Source: an uncultured Sphingomonadaceae bacterium (GTDB lineage Bacteria > Pseudomonadota > Alphaproteobacteria > Sphingomonadales > Sphingomonadaceae). Taken from it: DNA of 64,000 nt. The stretch spans positions 25,001 to 89,000 of the forward strand of contig CANMWO010000003.1 in NCBI GenBank assembly GCA_947501695.1, given 5' to 3'. Position 1 is the stretch's first letter; every line of letters starts with the position of its first letter. The notes beneath the pieces were generated by a model. The model had not been told where the DNA came from. It worked only from the letters and a program-made list of their open reading frames with translations, and made no database searches. This document shows, piece after piece, positions 8,840 through 16,782 of this stretch. Position numbers and translations under genes: made by a program.

Positions 8840-9370
8840 TTACGCGTCTTTTGCTAACCACTGCTTCATCATCGCGGGTGGCGGTGATGCGTTCATTTCG
8901 CGTTCGTCCAGCGCCGCCAAGGCGCGCGTGCGATCATCCTCGGTAAAACTGCCCGTCGTCAGGCAAAATTCGATCATATTGCCATTGGGATCACGCGTAT
9001 AAACCGAGTGGCACCAATTATGGTCGATTTCGAGCACATCGAGGCCCGCTATGTTCCATTTTTGCCGCCAGCCTTCGAGTGCTTCGGGGGTATCCACCGA
9101 AAAACTATAATGGTTTGTGCCCTGTGGTGTTTTCGCCGCTTCGTTGAGGTCATAAGCATAATCGACCTGTCCGGGCGTCTCATTGAGTTCCCAGAAAGCG
9201 ATAAATTTGCTGTCATCGCCATCCATGCGATAGAAAAAATGTTTTCCCCAGCCACCACCGGCGACAGGAGCGATTTCTACCTTCACCAGTTCAAAGCCCA
9301 TGATACCCTCATAAAAGGCGTGAATGGCCTTCATGTCCTTCGCCGCCAGTGCTAGGTGATGATAGCTCAT
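8840..9370 (-). CDS. VOC (glyoxalase/dioxygenase fold) protein
   Basis: 176 residues with the vicinal-oxygen-chelate layout: SYHHLALAAKDMKAIHAFYEGIMGFEL at the N-terminus with the first metal-ligand histidine, NHYSFSVDTPEALEGW in the middle with a second, and DPNGNMIEFCLTTG with the usual glutamate. VOC proteins include glyoxalases, extradiol dioxygenases and resistance proteins; the exact reaction cannot be told. Its start overlaps the stop of the upstream carboxymuconolactone-decarboxylase-like gene by 4 bases (ATGA), so the two are translated from one message and may act on the same compound. Confidence 0.8.
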   Translation of the reverse strand: MSYHHLALAAKDMKAIHAFYEGIMGFELVKVEIAPVAGGGWGKHFFYRMDGDDSKFIAFWELNETPGQVDYAYDLNEAAKTPQGTNHYSFSVDTPEALEGWRQKWNIAGLDVLEIDHNWCHSVYTRDPNGNMIEFCLTTGSFTEDDRTRALAALDEREMNASPPPAMMKQWLAKDA

Positions 9371-10020
9371 TGACTCGGCTCCTTACGCTTGTCGACCATA
9401 CCCATTACATCTGCTGTCGTACCTTCTGGCGCTGGCACTTCCGCCACCCGCTCGTCGACATCATCAAATTCCAAGCGCAGCGCCCGGCTCATCACCGCGT
9501 GCATCATATAGGTGCAAGTGATATACGTCAGTTCAAGTATCTCGACCTCGGACAGATGCTCTTTAAGCGCCGAGAATACACCATCCGATACGCGCCCCTG
9601 CTCCAGCACTAAGCCGTCGGTATAAGCGAGCACCGCCCGTTCTAACGGGCTGAAACAATCCGCCACTGACCAATTAGGGATGGCTTTGACCTGCTCTTCA
9701 GAAAACCCCTCGAACCGCATGGCCTTGCTATGCTGCGAATAGACAAATTGCGATCCAACGGCATAGCCGGCGCGAATCTGTCCCAGTTCGCGCAGCCTGG
9801 GATCGAGCTTGCGATTGGGTGAGCGATAAAAACCAAAACCCTCCGTCGTATGTTTGAAAGCATCGGGGACCTGCGCGAACACCGTCCACCAATTGCCAGG
9901 CGTTCCTGTTGCGGTTCCTGGTTCTGCTACCGGGTCCCGATCTCCGAACAATGTCTGATAAAGTTTCAGCACATAGTCGTCGGTCACTTCAGAGCGTGGA
10001 ATTTCGCGCAGTCGAGGCAT
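9367..10020 (-). CDS. Carboxymuconolactone decarboxylase-like protein lacking the redox cysteines
   Basis: 217 residues of all-helical type. The core around residues 80-110 reads LRELGQIRAGYAVGSQFVYSQHSKAM, which fits the carboxymuconolactone decarboxylase/AhpD fold, with the conserved histidine of the SQHSK motif. The CxxC-type cysteines of AhpD are absent (serine and valine at those places), so thiol peroxidase activity is unlikely and a lyase or isomerase role on an organic acid is more plausible. Upstream partner of the VOC gene with a 4-base overlap. The actual substrate is unknown. Confidence 0.75.
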   Translation of the reverse strand: MPRLREIPRSEVTDDYVLKLYQTLFGDRDPVAEPGTATGTPGNWWTVFAQVPDAFKHTTEGFGFYRSPNRKLDPRLRELGQIRAGYAVGSQFVYSQHSKAMRFEGFSEEQVKAIPNWSVADCFSPLERAVLAYTDGLVLEQGRVSDGVFSALKEHLSEVEILELTYITCTYMMHAVMSRALRLEFDDVDERVAEVPAPEGTTADVMGMVDKRKEPSQ

Positions 10021-10064
10021 GGGTTTCTCCTATGCCCCGACTATGCACGATTTGGCAGAAGGTT

Positions 10065-12743
10065 CTACCCCGCTAGATTCCGCAGCACATAATGCAGAAT
10101 GCCGCCGTTGAGGAAATATTCCATCTCATTGGCGGTATCGATCCGGCACAGCGTGTTAAACGTTTCCGTAGAGCCATCAGCCCGGGTCATTTCAACTTCA
10201 ACCGTCTGACGCGGATCAAGCGTTGCAACACCCTTGATGGTAAAGCTCTCGCTGCCATCAAGCTTCAGTGTATTGCGATCAACACCCTCGGCAAATTGTA
10301 GCGGCAACACGCCCATACCAACCAGATTGCTCCGGTGAATACGCTCAAAGCTTTCCACAATCACTGCGCGTACGCCCAACAAGTTTGTACCTTTGGCGGC
10401 CCAGTCACGCGAAGAGCCCGTACCATATTGTTCACCACCAATGACAACGAGCTCGTTACCGTCGGCTTTGTGGCGCATGGCGGCGTCGTAGATTGGCATG
10501 ATCTCACCATTATATTTGGTGTAACCGCCTTCTTTGCCGTCGGCCATTTCATTCTTGATGCGGATATTGGCGAAAGTGCCGCGCATCATGACATCGTGAT
10601 TTCCGCGGCGGGAGCCGTAGCTGTTGAAGTCCTGCTTCGCCACTTGGTGGTCGCGCAGATATTCGCCGGCGGGGCTGTCTTCCTTAATCGCTCCGGCCGG
10701 AGAGATATGGTCGGTCGTGATCGAAGCGCCCAATAGCGCCAGCGTCTTCGCGTCCACAATATCCCCAACAGGTTCCGGCGTCATCGTCATGCCGTCAAAA
10801 TATGGAGGGTTCGCCACATAGGTAGAACCAGCACGCCACTGATAGGTATCGCCGCCGGTCACATCGATATCCTGCCACGCCGCATCGCCCTTATACACAT
10901 CAGCATAGCGGCTCTCGAACATCTCGCGGGAAACCGCGCCGCCCATGGCTTCGTTCACTTCATCATTGGTCGGCCAGATATCGCGCAGATAGACATCCTC
11001 GCCATCGCTGCCCTGCCCGATCGGCGTTTCATACATATCCTCACGCACCGTGCCTTTCAGCGCATAGGCGACAACCAGCGGCGGCGACGCCAAATAGTTG
11101 GCCTGCACATCCTGAGACACACGGCCTTCAAAGTTACGGTTGCCGGACAAAACGCTCGCCGCAACAATGCTGTTGTCATTAATCGCCTTGGAAATTGCTG
11201 GCGGCAAAGGCCCGCTATTCCCGATACAGGTCGTGCAACCATAGCCGACCAGATTAAAGCCGAGATAGTTGAGATCTTCCGAAAGCCCCGCTTTATCGAG
11301 ATAATCCGTCACCACCTGAGACCCCGGCGCCAGACTGCTCTTCACCCAAGGTTTGCGCTGCAAGCCCCGCTCCCGCGCCTTACGCGCCACCAGACCAGCG
11401 GCAATCAGCACGCTGGGGTTGGAGGTATTGGTGCAGGACGTAATCGCGGCAATGGCCACATCGCCATGGCCAAAATCATAATCGCTGCCATCCACAGCCA
11501 CCCGGCCCGCGTCATCATTGCGACCAAAGACTTCGCCCAGATCGCGGTTAAAGCTCTCGTCGAGATCCGCCATAGACACGCGTTGTTGCGGCAATTTTGG
11601 CCCCGACAAAGACGGCACCACGCTGGTCATATCCAGTTCCAGCTTGTTCGAATAAATCGCGTCTTTCGCTTCGTCGAGCCGCCAGAAACCCTGCTCCTTG
11701 GCATAAGCTTCGGTCAGCGCAATGTCCGCTTCGCTACGACCCGTCAGGCGCAGATAATCCAGCGTCTTGTCATCAATCGGGAAGTAACCGCAGGTCGCGC
11801 CATATTCCGGCGCCATATTGGCAATGGTCGCGCGATCGGCGAGCGACAGGGCCGCCACGCCCGGACCGTAAAATTCAACAAAGCGCCCGACCACACCAAC
11901 AGCCCGCAGCATCTGCACACAGGTCAGCACCAGATCGGTCGCCGTAATACCCTCGGCCAGCTCGCCGGTCAGTTTAAACCCGACCACTTCGGGGATCAGC
12001 ATCGATACCGGCTGACCCAGCATCGCGGCTTCCGCCTCAATACCGCCCACGCCCCAGCCGAGCACGCCCAGGCCATTGATCATCGTCGTATGGCTGTCGG
12101 TGCCAACACAAGTATCGGGATAGGCGACCATTTCGCCATTCTGATCCTTGCTGCTCCACACGGCCTTCGCAATATTTTCCAGATTCACCTGATGGCAAAT
12201 GCCGGTTCCGGGAGGCACAACCGAGAAATTGTCAAACGCCTTTGATCCCCATTTCAGGAACTCATAGCGCTCCATATTGCGCTGATATTCCAAGGCCACG
12301 TTATTCTCAAACGCTTGCGGCGTGCCAAATTCGTCGACCATGACCGAGTGATCAATCACCAGATGCACCGGCACCTGCGGGTTAATCTTCTGCGCGTCGC
12401 CGCCCAAAGCCTTAATCCCGTCGCGCATCGCGGCGAGGTCAACAACGGCCGGAACGCCGGTAAAATCCTGCATCAAAACGCGCGCCGGACGATATTGAAT
12501 TTCCGCGCTGCTCTTGGCCTCTTTCTGCCAGTCGACCACCGCTTGCGCGTCCTTGGCAGCGACCGTATGGCCGCCATCTTCAAAGCGCAGCATATTTTCG
12601 AGCAAGACTTTCAGCGTATAAGGCAGGTGATCAATATTCCCGAGCTTCGCCGCCGCCTTGGCGAGCGAATAATAGGCATAGTTGGTGCCATTAACCGAGA
12701 GGGTCGAGCGCGTGCCCAGCGAGTCTTGTCCGGTGGTGGTCAT
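10065..12743 (-). CDS. acnA: Aconitate hydratase A
   Basis: 892 residues, the normal length of AcnA. It isomerises citrate to isocitrate in the TCA cycle in the cytoplasm. The three 4Fe-4S ligands are visible: the cysteine in AITSCTNTSNPSV and the pair in GYGCTTCIGNSGPL. Other marks are the N-terminal LRFEDGG and DFTGVPAVVDLAAMRDG region, VGTDSHTTMINGLGVLGWGVGG, and the C-terminal swivel domain with EQYGTGSSRDWAAKG and GVRAVIVESFERIHRSNLVGMGVLPLQF. It stands alone between the CMD-like gene and an intergenic region carrying a REP-like palindrome about 55 bases upstream of the start. Confidence 0.97.
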   Translation of the reverse strand: MTTTGQDSLGTRSTLSVNGTNYAYYSLAKAAAKLGNIDHLPYTLKVLLENMLRFEDGGHTVAAKDAQAVVDWQKEAKSSAEIQYRPARVLMQDFTGVPAVVDLAAMRDGIKALGGDAQKINPQVPVHLVIDHSVMVDEFGTPQAFENNVALEYQRNMERYEFLKWGSKAFDNFSVVPPGTGICHQVNLENIAKAVWSSKDQNGEMVAYPDTCVGTDSHTTMINGLGVLGWGVGGIEAEAAMLGQPVSMLIPEVVGFKLTGELAEGITATDLVLTCVQMLRAVGVVGRFVEFYGPGVAALSLADRATIANMAPEYGATCGYFPIDDKTLDYLRLTGRSEADIALTEAYAKEQGFWRLDEAKDAIYSNKLELDMTSVVPSLSGPKLPQQRVSMADLDESFNRDLGEVFGRNDDAGRVAVDGSDYDFGHGDVAIAAITSCTNTSNPSVLIAAGLVARKARERGLQRKPWVKSSLAPGSQVVTDYLDKAGLSEDLNYLGFNLVGYGCTTCIGNSGPLPPAISKAINDNSIVAASVLSGNRNFEGRVSQDVQANYLASPPLVVAYALKGTVREDMYETPIGQGSDGEDVYLRDIWPTNDEVNEAMGGAVSREMFESRYADVYKGDAAWQDIDVTGGDTYQWRAGSTYVANPPYFDGMTMTPEPVGDIVDAKTLALLGASITTDHISPAGAIKEDSPAGEYLRDHQVAKQDFNSYGSRRGNHDVMMRGTFANIRIKNEMADGKEGGYTKYNGEIMPIYDAAMRHKADGNELVVIGGEQYGTGSSRDWAAKGTNLLGVRAVIVESFERIHRSNLVGMGVLPLQFAEGVDRNTLKLDGSESFTIKGVATLDPRQTVEVEMTRADGSTETFNTLCRIDTANEMEYFLNGGILHYVLRNLAG

Positions 12744-13102
12744 AAATTGTTGCTCCGTATTTAAATCGTTGTTGCCGGGAGGAGCCTGTCCGCCGAACCC
12801 TGAACTGAATTCAGGGGGAAGGCAGAGGGGAAGCAGGTGCGTCCAGCGAGTTGATAATCCACTAAAAAGTGATTCTGGAGCGCTTTAGACCATGGGTGTT
12901 CTGGGTGCAATGGGGGGGCAACTTGGAGAGTCACATAATTGATAACTTTGAAGCGAACGTAAGTGGCAAATCTAAAGGATCGACCAAACCCACGATGCAC
13001 ACAAATTTGCGACACAATACCGATCAAATTTACTTACTGAACCAGCAGTTCAACGTTCATTTCCGACTATTATGTATGACGCCAAAACAAGCCGACTGAA
13101 AT
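12744..13102. other. Intergenic region upstream of acnA
   Basis: About 360 bases without a credible gene. It must hold the acnA promoter on the minus strand and contains one REP-like palindrome. The part next to the accessory island is AT-richer. Short frames here have no protein-like composition. Confidence 0.6.
12798..12816. repeat. REP-like palindrome
   Basis: CCCTGAA-N5-TTCAGGG, a perfect 7-base inverted repeat preceded by CGAA. Palindromes built on CCTGAA/TTCAGG are frequent intergenic repeats in sphingomonad genomes as far as I know. It would form a hairpin in the acnA leader if transcription starts upstream of it. Confidence 0.5.
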
Positions 13103-14584
13103 TTACATGAGTCCAATTAAATCTGGCAAACTCCCTATGTCACCTAACACACCATCAACTTGTGAATAGAGGTCCGATGCTGCTTCAACTCCATCACGCG
13201 TATTTTTGAGGAAACTGATCAATCGTTTCCAAGCCGGTTTACTCTCGGGGGCCTTAGCCACTTCGGCGACAAGTTCTTGCCCTTGCTGCGTTGTTTTTTT
13301 TGAGTCTATTTGCACCAAGAGCGCCAGCACTTTTTCAACTACCTGCTTAACATCCTCGGAATCCAGACCTTGAACTGATTTAATTACCCCTGCATCTATG
13401 TCGCCATTGTTTGCAATTGCTCCGACAGAGCTATTTGAGATATTGTTTGTTATATTGACCATTGGCCTCTCCCTTAAATCAAATTCATTGTCGTTAGAAT
13501 ACAGGTCTAGGGCTTCTTGCTGCAAAGAAATTCTTTTTAGTTCTCGATAGATAGCGGTCTGTGCAGACGCAGCTTCTATTCTCATTCGCGTTGGAGATTT
13601 TTTCGCGGCACGCTTGTAAAATTCGACCACCAAAGCCGCATAGTGTCCGTCCATATAGGCGTAGGACGCCATGTGGTCCAAGAGCGCGCTTCTTATTTCT
13701 AAATCATCCTCACGCATCATCCAGTTTCTGACAATTTGTGAAATCTCTGGAACGTAATGCTCACGAAGTTCAAGCGCTATTTCAAGTCGAACGTCTTCGT
13801 CCTCGTCTTGAACACAAAGACTAAAGAAATCGAGCTCTCGCGATAAGTTATACTCGTCAGACACAAGAAGTCGAGCCATCCATTTTCGGACTTCAGCTTC
13901 ACTAGATTCAAAATTTGAGGTAGGAAGTTGCAGCGAAGAAAAGCCCAATTTTAGGCGAGCCTGAGCCCAAATCGAGTATTTACTGACCGAAGGAACATCG
14001 TGTAGGTTTAGCTCACTTAATGCGATGAAATTGGTATGTCGCTCATGAAATAAATGCTCTGGTGCTTTGCCCAATCCCGTCAAAACAAGTGCAGCTCGAA
14101 ACTCGGCGGGTGAAGCGTTGTCAAGCGGGATTCTGGTATCTATTAGTCTTTTTCGTTGCTTTATGCTGTGCTGGGAAGCCGCAATTAACAATGTTCCATC
14201 CAACTCTAAGCCACTTCGCTTCAGCTTTTCATTGGCTATCGTATCCGTATGACATGCGAACACATATGCAACAATCGATGCCAATAGGTCTGGATCAGCA
14301 GCAGCGTCCGTGACAAGACCCAAGACCAAATCCACGCAGTCCTTTGCACCGAGTTCAGCCAATGCATTGACCGACCAACGCCGACAATTGGGGGACGGAC
14401 GAAATAAGCACAGCCGTATGGTTGATTTCACCGGAGTTACCTCAGCTAGATGATAGCCTTCAGTCAACTTTTTGCATAACCATTGAAGAGCTTTTACGGC
14501 GATCCGATCATCAGCATTGTTAAGCTGCGCGATCAAATATGCTTCTTCTTCCGAGGAAAAGAATAAGGGTTTGGAAGAACTCAC
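13103..14584 (-). CDS. HEAT-like repeat protein of unknown function, island gene 2
   Basis: About 493 residues. I do not recognise a named family. Most of the chain is helical with repeat-like pairs (RRWSVNALAELGAKDCVDLVLGLVTD; DVRLEIALELREHYVPEISQIV; LEIRSALLDHMASYAYMDGHYAALV), resembling HEAT repeats. Near residue 400 there is a short Asn/Gly-rich segment (VNITNNISNSSVGAIANNGD) with a beta-roll look, followed by a helical C-terminus. The GTG at 14584 is chosen because it overlaps the upstream stop as GTGA, a standard coupling arrangement; the frame stays open to a TTG at 14629. Codon use and base composition are AT-richer than in the neighbours, suggesting acquisition by transfer. Confidence 0.65.
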   Translation of the reverse strand: MSSSKPLFFSSEEEAYLIAQLNNADDRIAVKALQWLCKKLTEGYHLAEVTPVKSTIRLCLFRPSPNCRRWSVNALAELGAKDCVDLVLGLVTDAAADPDLLASIVAYVFACHTDTIANEKLKRSGLELDGTLLIAASQHSIKQRKRLIDTRIPLDNASPAEFRAALVLTGLGKAPEHLFHERHTNFIALSELNLHDVPSVSKYSIWAQARLKLGFSSLQLPTSNFESSEAEVRKWMARLLVSDEYNLSRELDFFSLCVQDEDEDVRLEIALELREHYVPEISQIVRNWMMREDDLEIRSALLDHMASYAYMDGHYAALVVEFYKRAAKKSPTRMRIEAASAQTAIYRELKRISLQQEALDLYSNDNEFDLRERPMVNITNNISNSSVGAIANNGDIDAGVIKSVQGLDSEDVKQVVEKVLALLVQIDSKKTTQQGQELVAEVAKAPESKPAWKRLISFLKNTRDGVEAASDLYSQVDGVLGDIGSLPDLIGLM

Positions 14585-15513
14585 CGTCTCTTTTTCGCTT
14601 GCACCCAACTTAGAAAGTGCTCGGTCCAAGGATCAAAAGAATATCGAGGTTTGTCGAATGGTTCGACCCACCCCAAGTCATTAACAGCTAGGCGTTTGGT
14701 TTCAGGGTAAAAGAACCCAGGGCTGGCAACCTTGACCAGCCCCAAAAGTGCACTCTTGCCGCGATGCTCGAAAAATAGACAGCCCAAAAACTTCGAATTA
14801 TTCTCGAAAAATGGCAAATCTCGAGAGAATTCAAGATCCAAATCAATTGCTGCTGCTGTTAAACCCGCATTGACGACCCCATGATTTTCAAATTCAAAGA
14901 GCGTCATGTCATCATGCTCTACTGGAACCGTGAACCCCAATGACTTTTTACCTAGGAATTCATTTCTGTGCTCTCGGAAAGAACCTCTATCAAAACTCAA
15001 AAACTCATTTCGACGTTGGAAGAACGTAAAAGAATAGAAAGGGACTAAAAAATCATCTTCGTTCTCGGTCAAATCTCGATAAACAAAGTCGCCTCTCTTA
15101 ATTATCCGCTTGAGCTGTGCAGGCGTTAAAAAGGCGTAAGCGTTTTGGTTGGAAACGGACGAAATTAACTCATGTTGGAAATGAACGATATTTTTATTTT
15201 TTAGTTCAAGCTTCCGTCGACGTGCGACAATCGGGCGTCTAAATTCAGAAGGAATACTGGAGTCGTTAATAAACTTTTTGAGAAAGAAACGACCGGGCCT
15301 ATTTCTATAAAAACGGCTCCTATCTCTGAACTGAAGGATGTCTTCACTTAACCGAGCTCCCAATGTCTTATGCTGTGTTTTGCCATGCAAGTGCGTAGGA
15401 ACTAAATATCGAAGATAAGCTTCTCGCATTATTTCCTGCGTTGACATTGGCACCCTACAGGATTCCAAAACTTTTTCAGCTATTTGAAGATAAGAGTCAG
15501 TATTATTGGACAT
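14581..15513 (-). CDS. HARE-HTH domain protein, island gene 1
   Basis: About 310 residues. The N-terminal 70 residues fit a HARE-HTH winged helix: SYLQIAEKVLESCRVPMSTQEIMREAYLR, then GKTQHKTLGARLSEDI and a strand rich in arginine and phenylalanine (RSRFYRNRPGRFFLKKF). This domain is known from RNA polymerase delta subunit, restriction and chromatin proteins. The C-terminal 200 residues are alpha-beta (LVPFYSFTFFQRR, LGFTVPVEHDDMTLFEFE, FLGCLFFEHRGKSALLGLVKV); I considered a degenerate Nudix-like fold but the Nudix glutamates are missing. Start taken at the ATG at 15513; no clear ribosome site is visible. It overlaps the next gene by 4 bases and shares its AT-rich composition. Confidence 0.65.
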   Translation of the reverse strand: MSNNTDSYLQIAEKVLESCRVPMSTQEIMREAYLRYLVPTHLHGKTQHKTLGARLSEDILQFRDRSRFYRNRPGRFFLKKFINDSSIPSEFRRPIVARRRKLELKNKNIVHFQHELISSVSNQNAYAFLTPAQLKRIIKRGDFVYRDLTENEDDFLVPFYSFTFFQRRNEFLSFDRGSFREHRNEFLGKKSLGFTVPVEHDDMTLFEFENHGVVNAGLTAAAIDLDLEFSRDLPFFENNSKFLGCLFFEHRGKSALLGLVKVASPGFFYPETKRLAVNDLGWVEPFDKPRYSFDPWTEHFLSWVQAKKRR

Positions 15514-15641
15514 AGATTTATTCAACAATAACAATACTTAAAAGTCCATAGAAATATATTTCCCTTTCCTACAACCCCCACATTTTGATACACCGGCCCG
15601 AATCAAAGGAACAAAGGAAGAACGAAAGGGCCGATTTCCCC

Positions 15642-16092
15642 ATGGCAGACGACAACCCCAATCCCGAACATCCCGCGGGCTTGCCCGCCACGCCCTCAGA
15701 GGCTCCGCCGCCCAAACCCTATCGGGTCCGCCATGATGGCTGGACGGTGGAGCGGCAGAATGAGTTTATTGCCGCGCTGGGCCGCACAGGCTGTGTGCGC
15801 CCCCACCTTTAGATTGATGCCCCGCATCAATCGTCGTTAGGACCCGCTCGCGTGGCGGGGATTAGCTGGAACAGCGCTTATAAATTTCGCCAGCGCGATG
15901 CCGATTTTGCCGAGCGGTGGAAGCGCGCGCCAAACACGCATTGGGTCGGGGGAGAAGCAGGATGTCTGGTATCACGGCAAGGTCGTGGGTCAGCGCGTCA
16001 AATATGCCAATGACCTGCTGCGCTTGCTCTATCAGCATGACACCAACGGCGCGGGCCGCGACGCGGCGGGGGCGCTTTGCGCCGGCGAATAA
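15642..16092 (+). pseudogene. Degraded HTH-like/terminase-small-subunit-like gene
   Basis: Segments of one protein can be followed across defects. From 15642 the frame reads MADDNPNPEHPAG... then HDGWTVERQNEFIAALGRTGCVR, a start typical of small helix-turn-helix proteins in sphingomonads. After GCVR comes PHL and an in-frame TAG at 15810. The same frame resumes with GISWNSAYKFRQRDADFAERWKRA near 15856-15926. A frame change follows, after which KQDVWYHGKVVGQRVKYANDLLRLLYQH can be read up to 16092. The defect at 15795-15850 looks like a short insertion containing an 8-base inverted repeat. No function should be expected. Confidence 0.7.
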
Positions 16093-16148
16093 GGAGGTTG
16101 ATGGTGGAGTGATAGCGGCGCGGGGAATTAGGCGCGCAGGCCTGTCGC

Positions 16149-16574
16149 TCAATCCGCGTCGTTGATAATCAGCTCCATCGCCGCAACCACGGTCGCTATG
16201 GTTTTTGCGCCCAGCAATTCATCGACCTTGGCGCTGGTCTGATCGGTAATCGCGCTGGCTTTTTTGACCGCTTCGGCGCCCGTTTTGGTCAGCTTTAACA
16301 GCCACGCCCGCCCGTCCGTATCATCGCGCACCCGCGCCACCATTTTCAGATCAATCAGCCGCCGCACCATCGCGGTAATCGCGGAGTCATTCAGCCCCAG
16401 CTCCGCCGCCAGCCGGGTCTGGGTCGTGGTCTCTTCCGATGCAATAATCCCCAGCGCCGACATCTGCGCCGTCGTGACACCGGCAACCTCCAGCAACTGC
16501 CGGTCAGAGCTTTTCTTCAGCACATGGGCGGCAATTTGCAGCCGCGAATAGAATCTGAGGTTTCTTGCCGTCAT
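16149..16574 (-). CDS. MarR family transcriptional regulator
   Basis: 141 residues with the MarR winged helix: helix pair LLEVAGVTTAQMSALGIIASEE, recognition region TQTRLAAELGLNDSAITAMVRRLIDLKMVARVRD, and wing TDGRAWLLKLTKTGAEAV. MarR proteins are dimeric repressors, often released by aromatic or acyl compounds. The gene is divergent from an acyl-CoA dehydrogenase gene with two TTCA-N4-TGAA palindromes between them, so autoregulation and control of the dehydrogenase are likely (inference). Confidence 0.88.
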   Translation of the reverse strand: MTARNLRFYSRLQIAAHVLKKSSDRQLLEVAGVTTAQMSALGIIASEETTTQTRLAAELGLNDSAITAMVRRLIDLKMVARVRDDTDGRAWLLKLTKTGAEAVKKASAITDQTSAKVDELLGAKTIATVVAAMELIINDAD

Positions 16575-16613
16575 AGCGGGATGCTATCCTATTTCCCGCG
16601 CCTTGTGAACATA

Positions 16614-16638
16614 TTATAAGTTCATAGGTGAATTATAA
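16614..16638. promoter_or_regulatory. Candidate MarR operator 1
   Basis: Core TTCA-N4-TGAA flanked on both sides by TTATAA, about 40 bases upstream of the MarR start. Shares its core with a second site 70 bases away in the same divergent region, which supports recognition by the adjacent MarR protein. Confidence 0.5.
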
Positions 16639-16692
16639 ATGACGGGGTTCGCTAGGCAAAGGCTGATATTGCTATCCATAGTCTATGTGATA

Positions 16693-16710
16693 TAGTTCAT
16701 CACTGAACTA
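16693..16710. promoter_or_regulatory. Candidate MarR operator 2
   Basis: Perfect inverted repeat TAGTTCA-N4-TGAACTA, about 70 bases upstream of the acyl-CoA dehydrogenase start. Same TTCA-N4-TGAA core as operator 1. Confidence 0.55.
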
Positions 16711-16782
16711 AATGACGACTCGCGTTTTCATCAACCGCTTATGCGGACATGACTGTCCCACCATCCTAGAAAAGGAACCATA

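Noticed and set aside
15862-16165. Short frames on both strands in the decayed region before the MarR gene
   Set aside because: They are explained by the broken pseudogene read in other frames.
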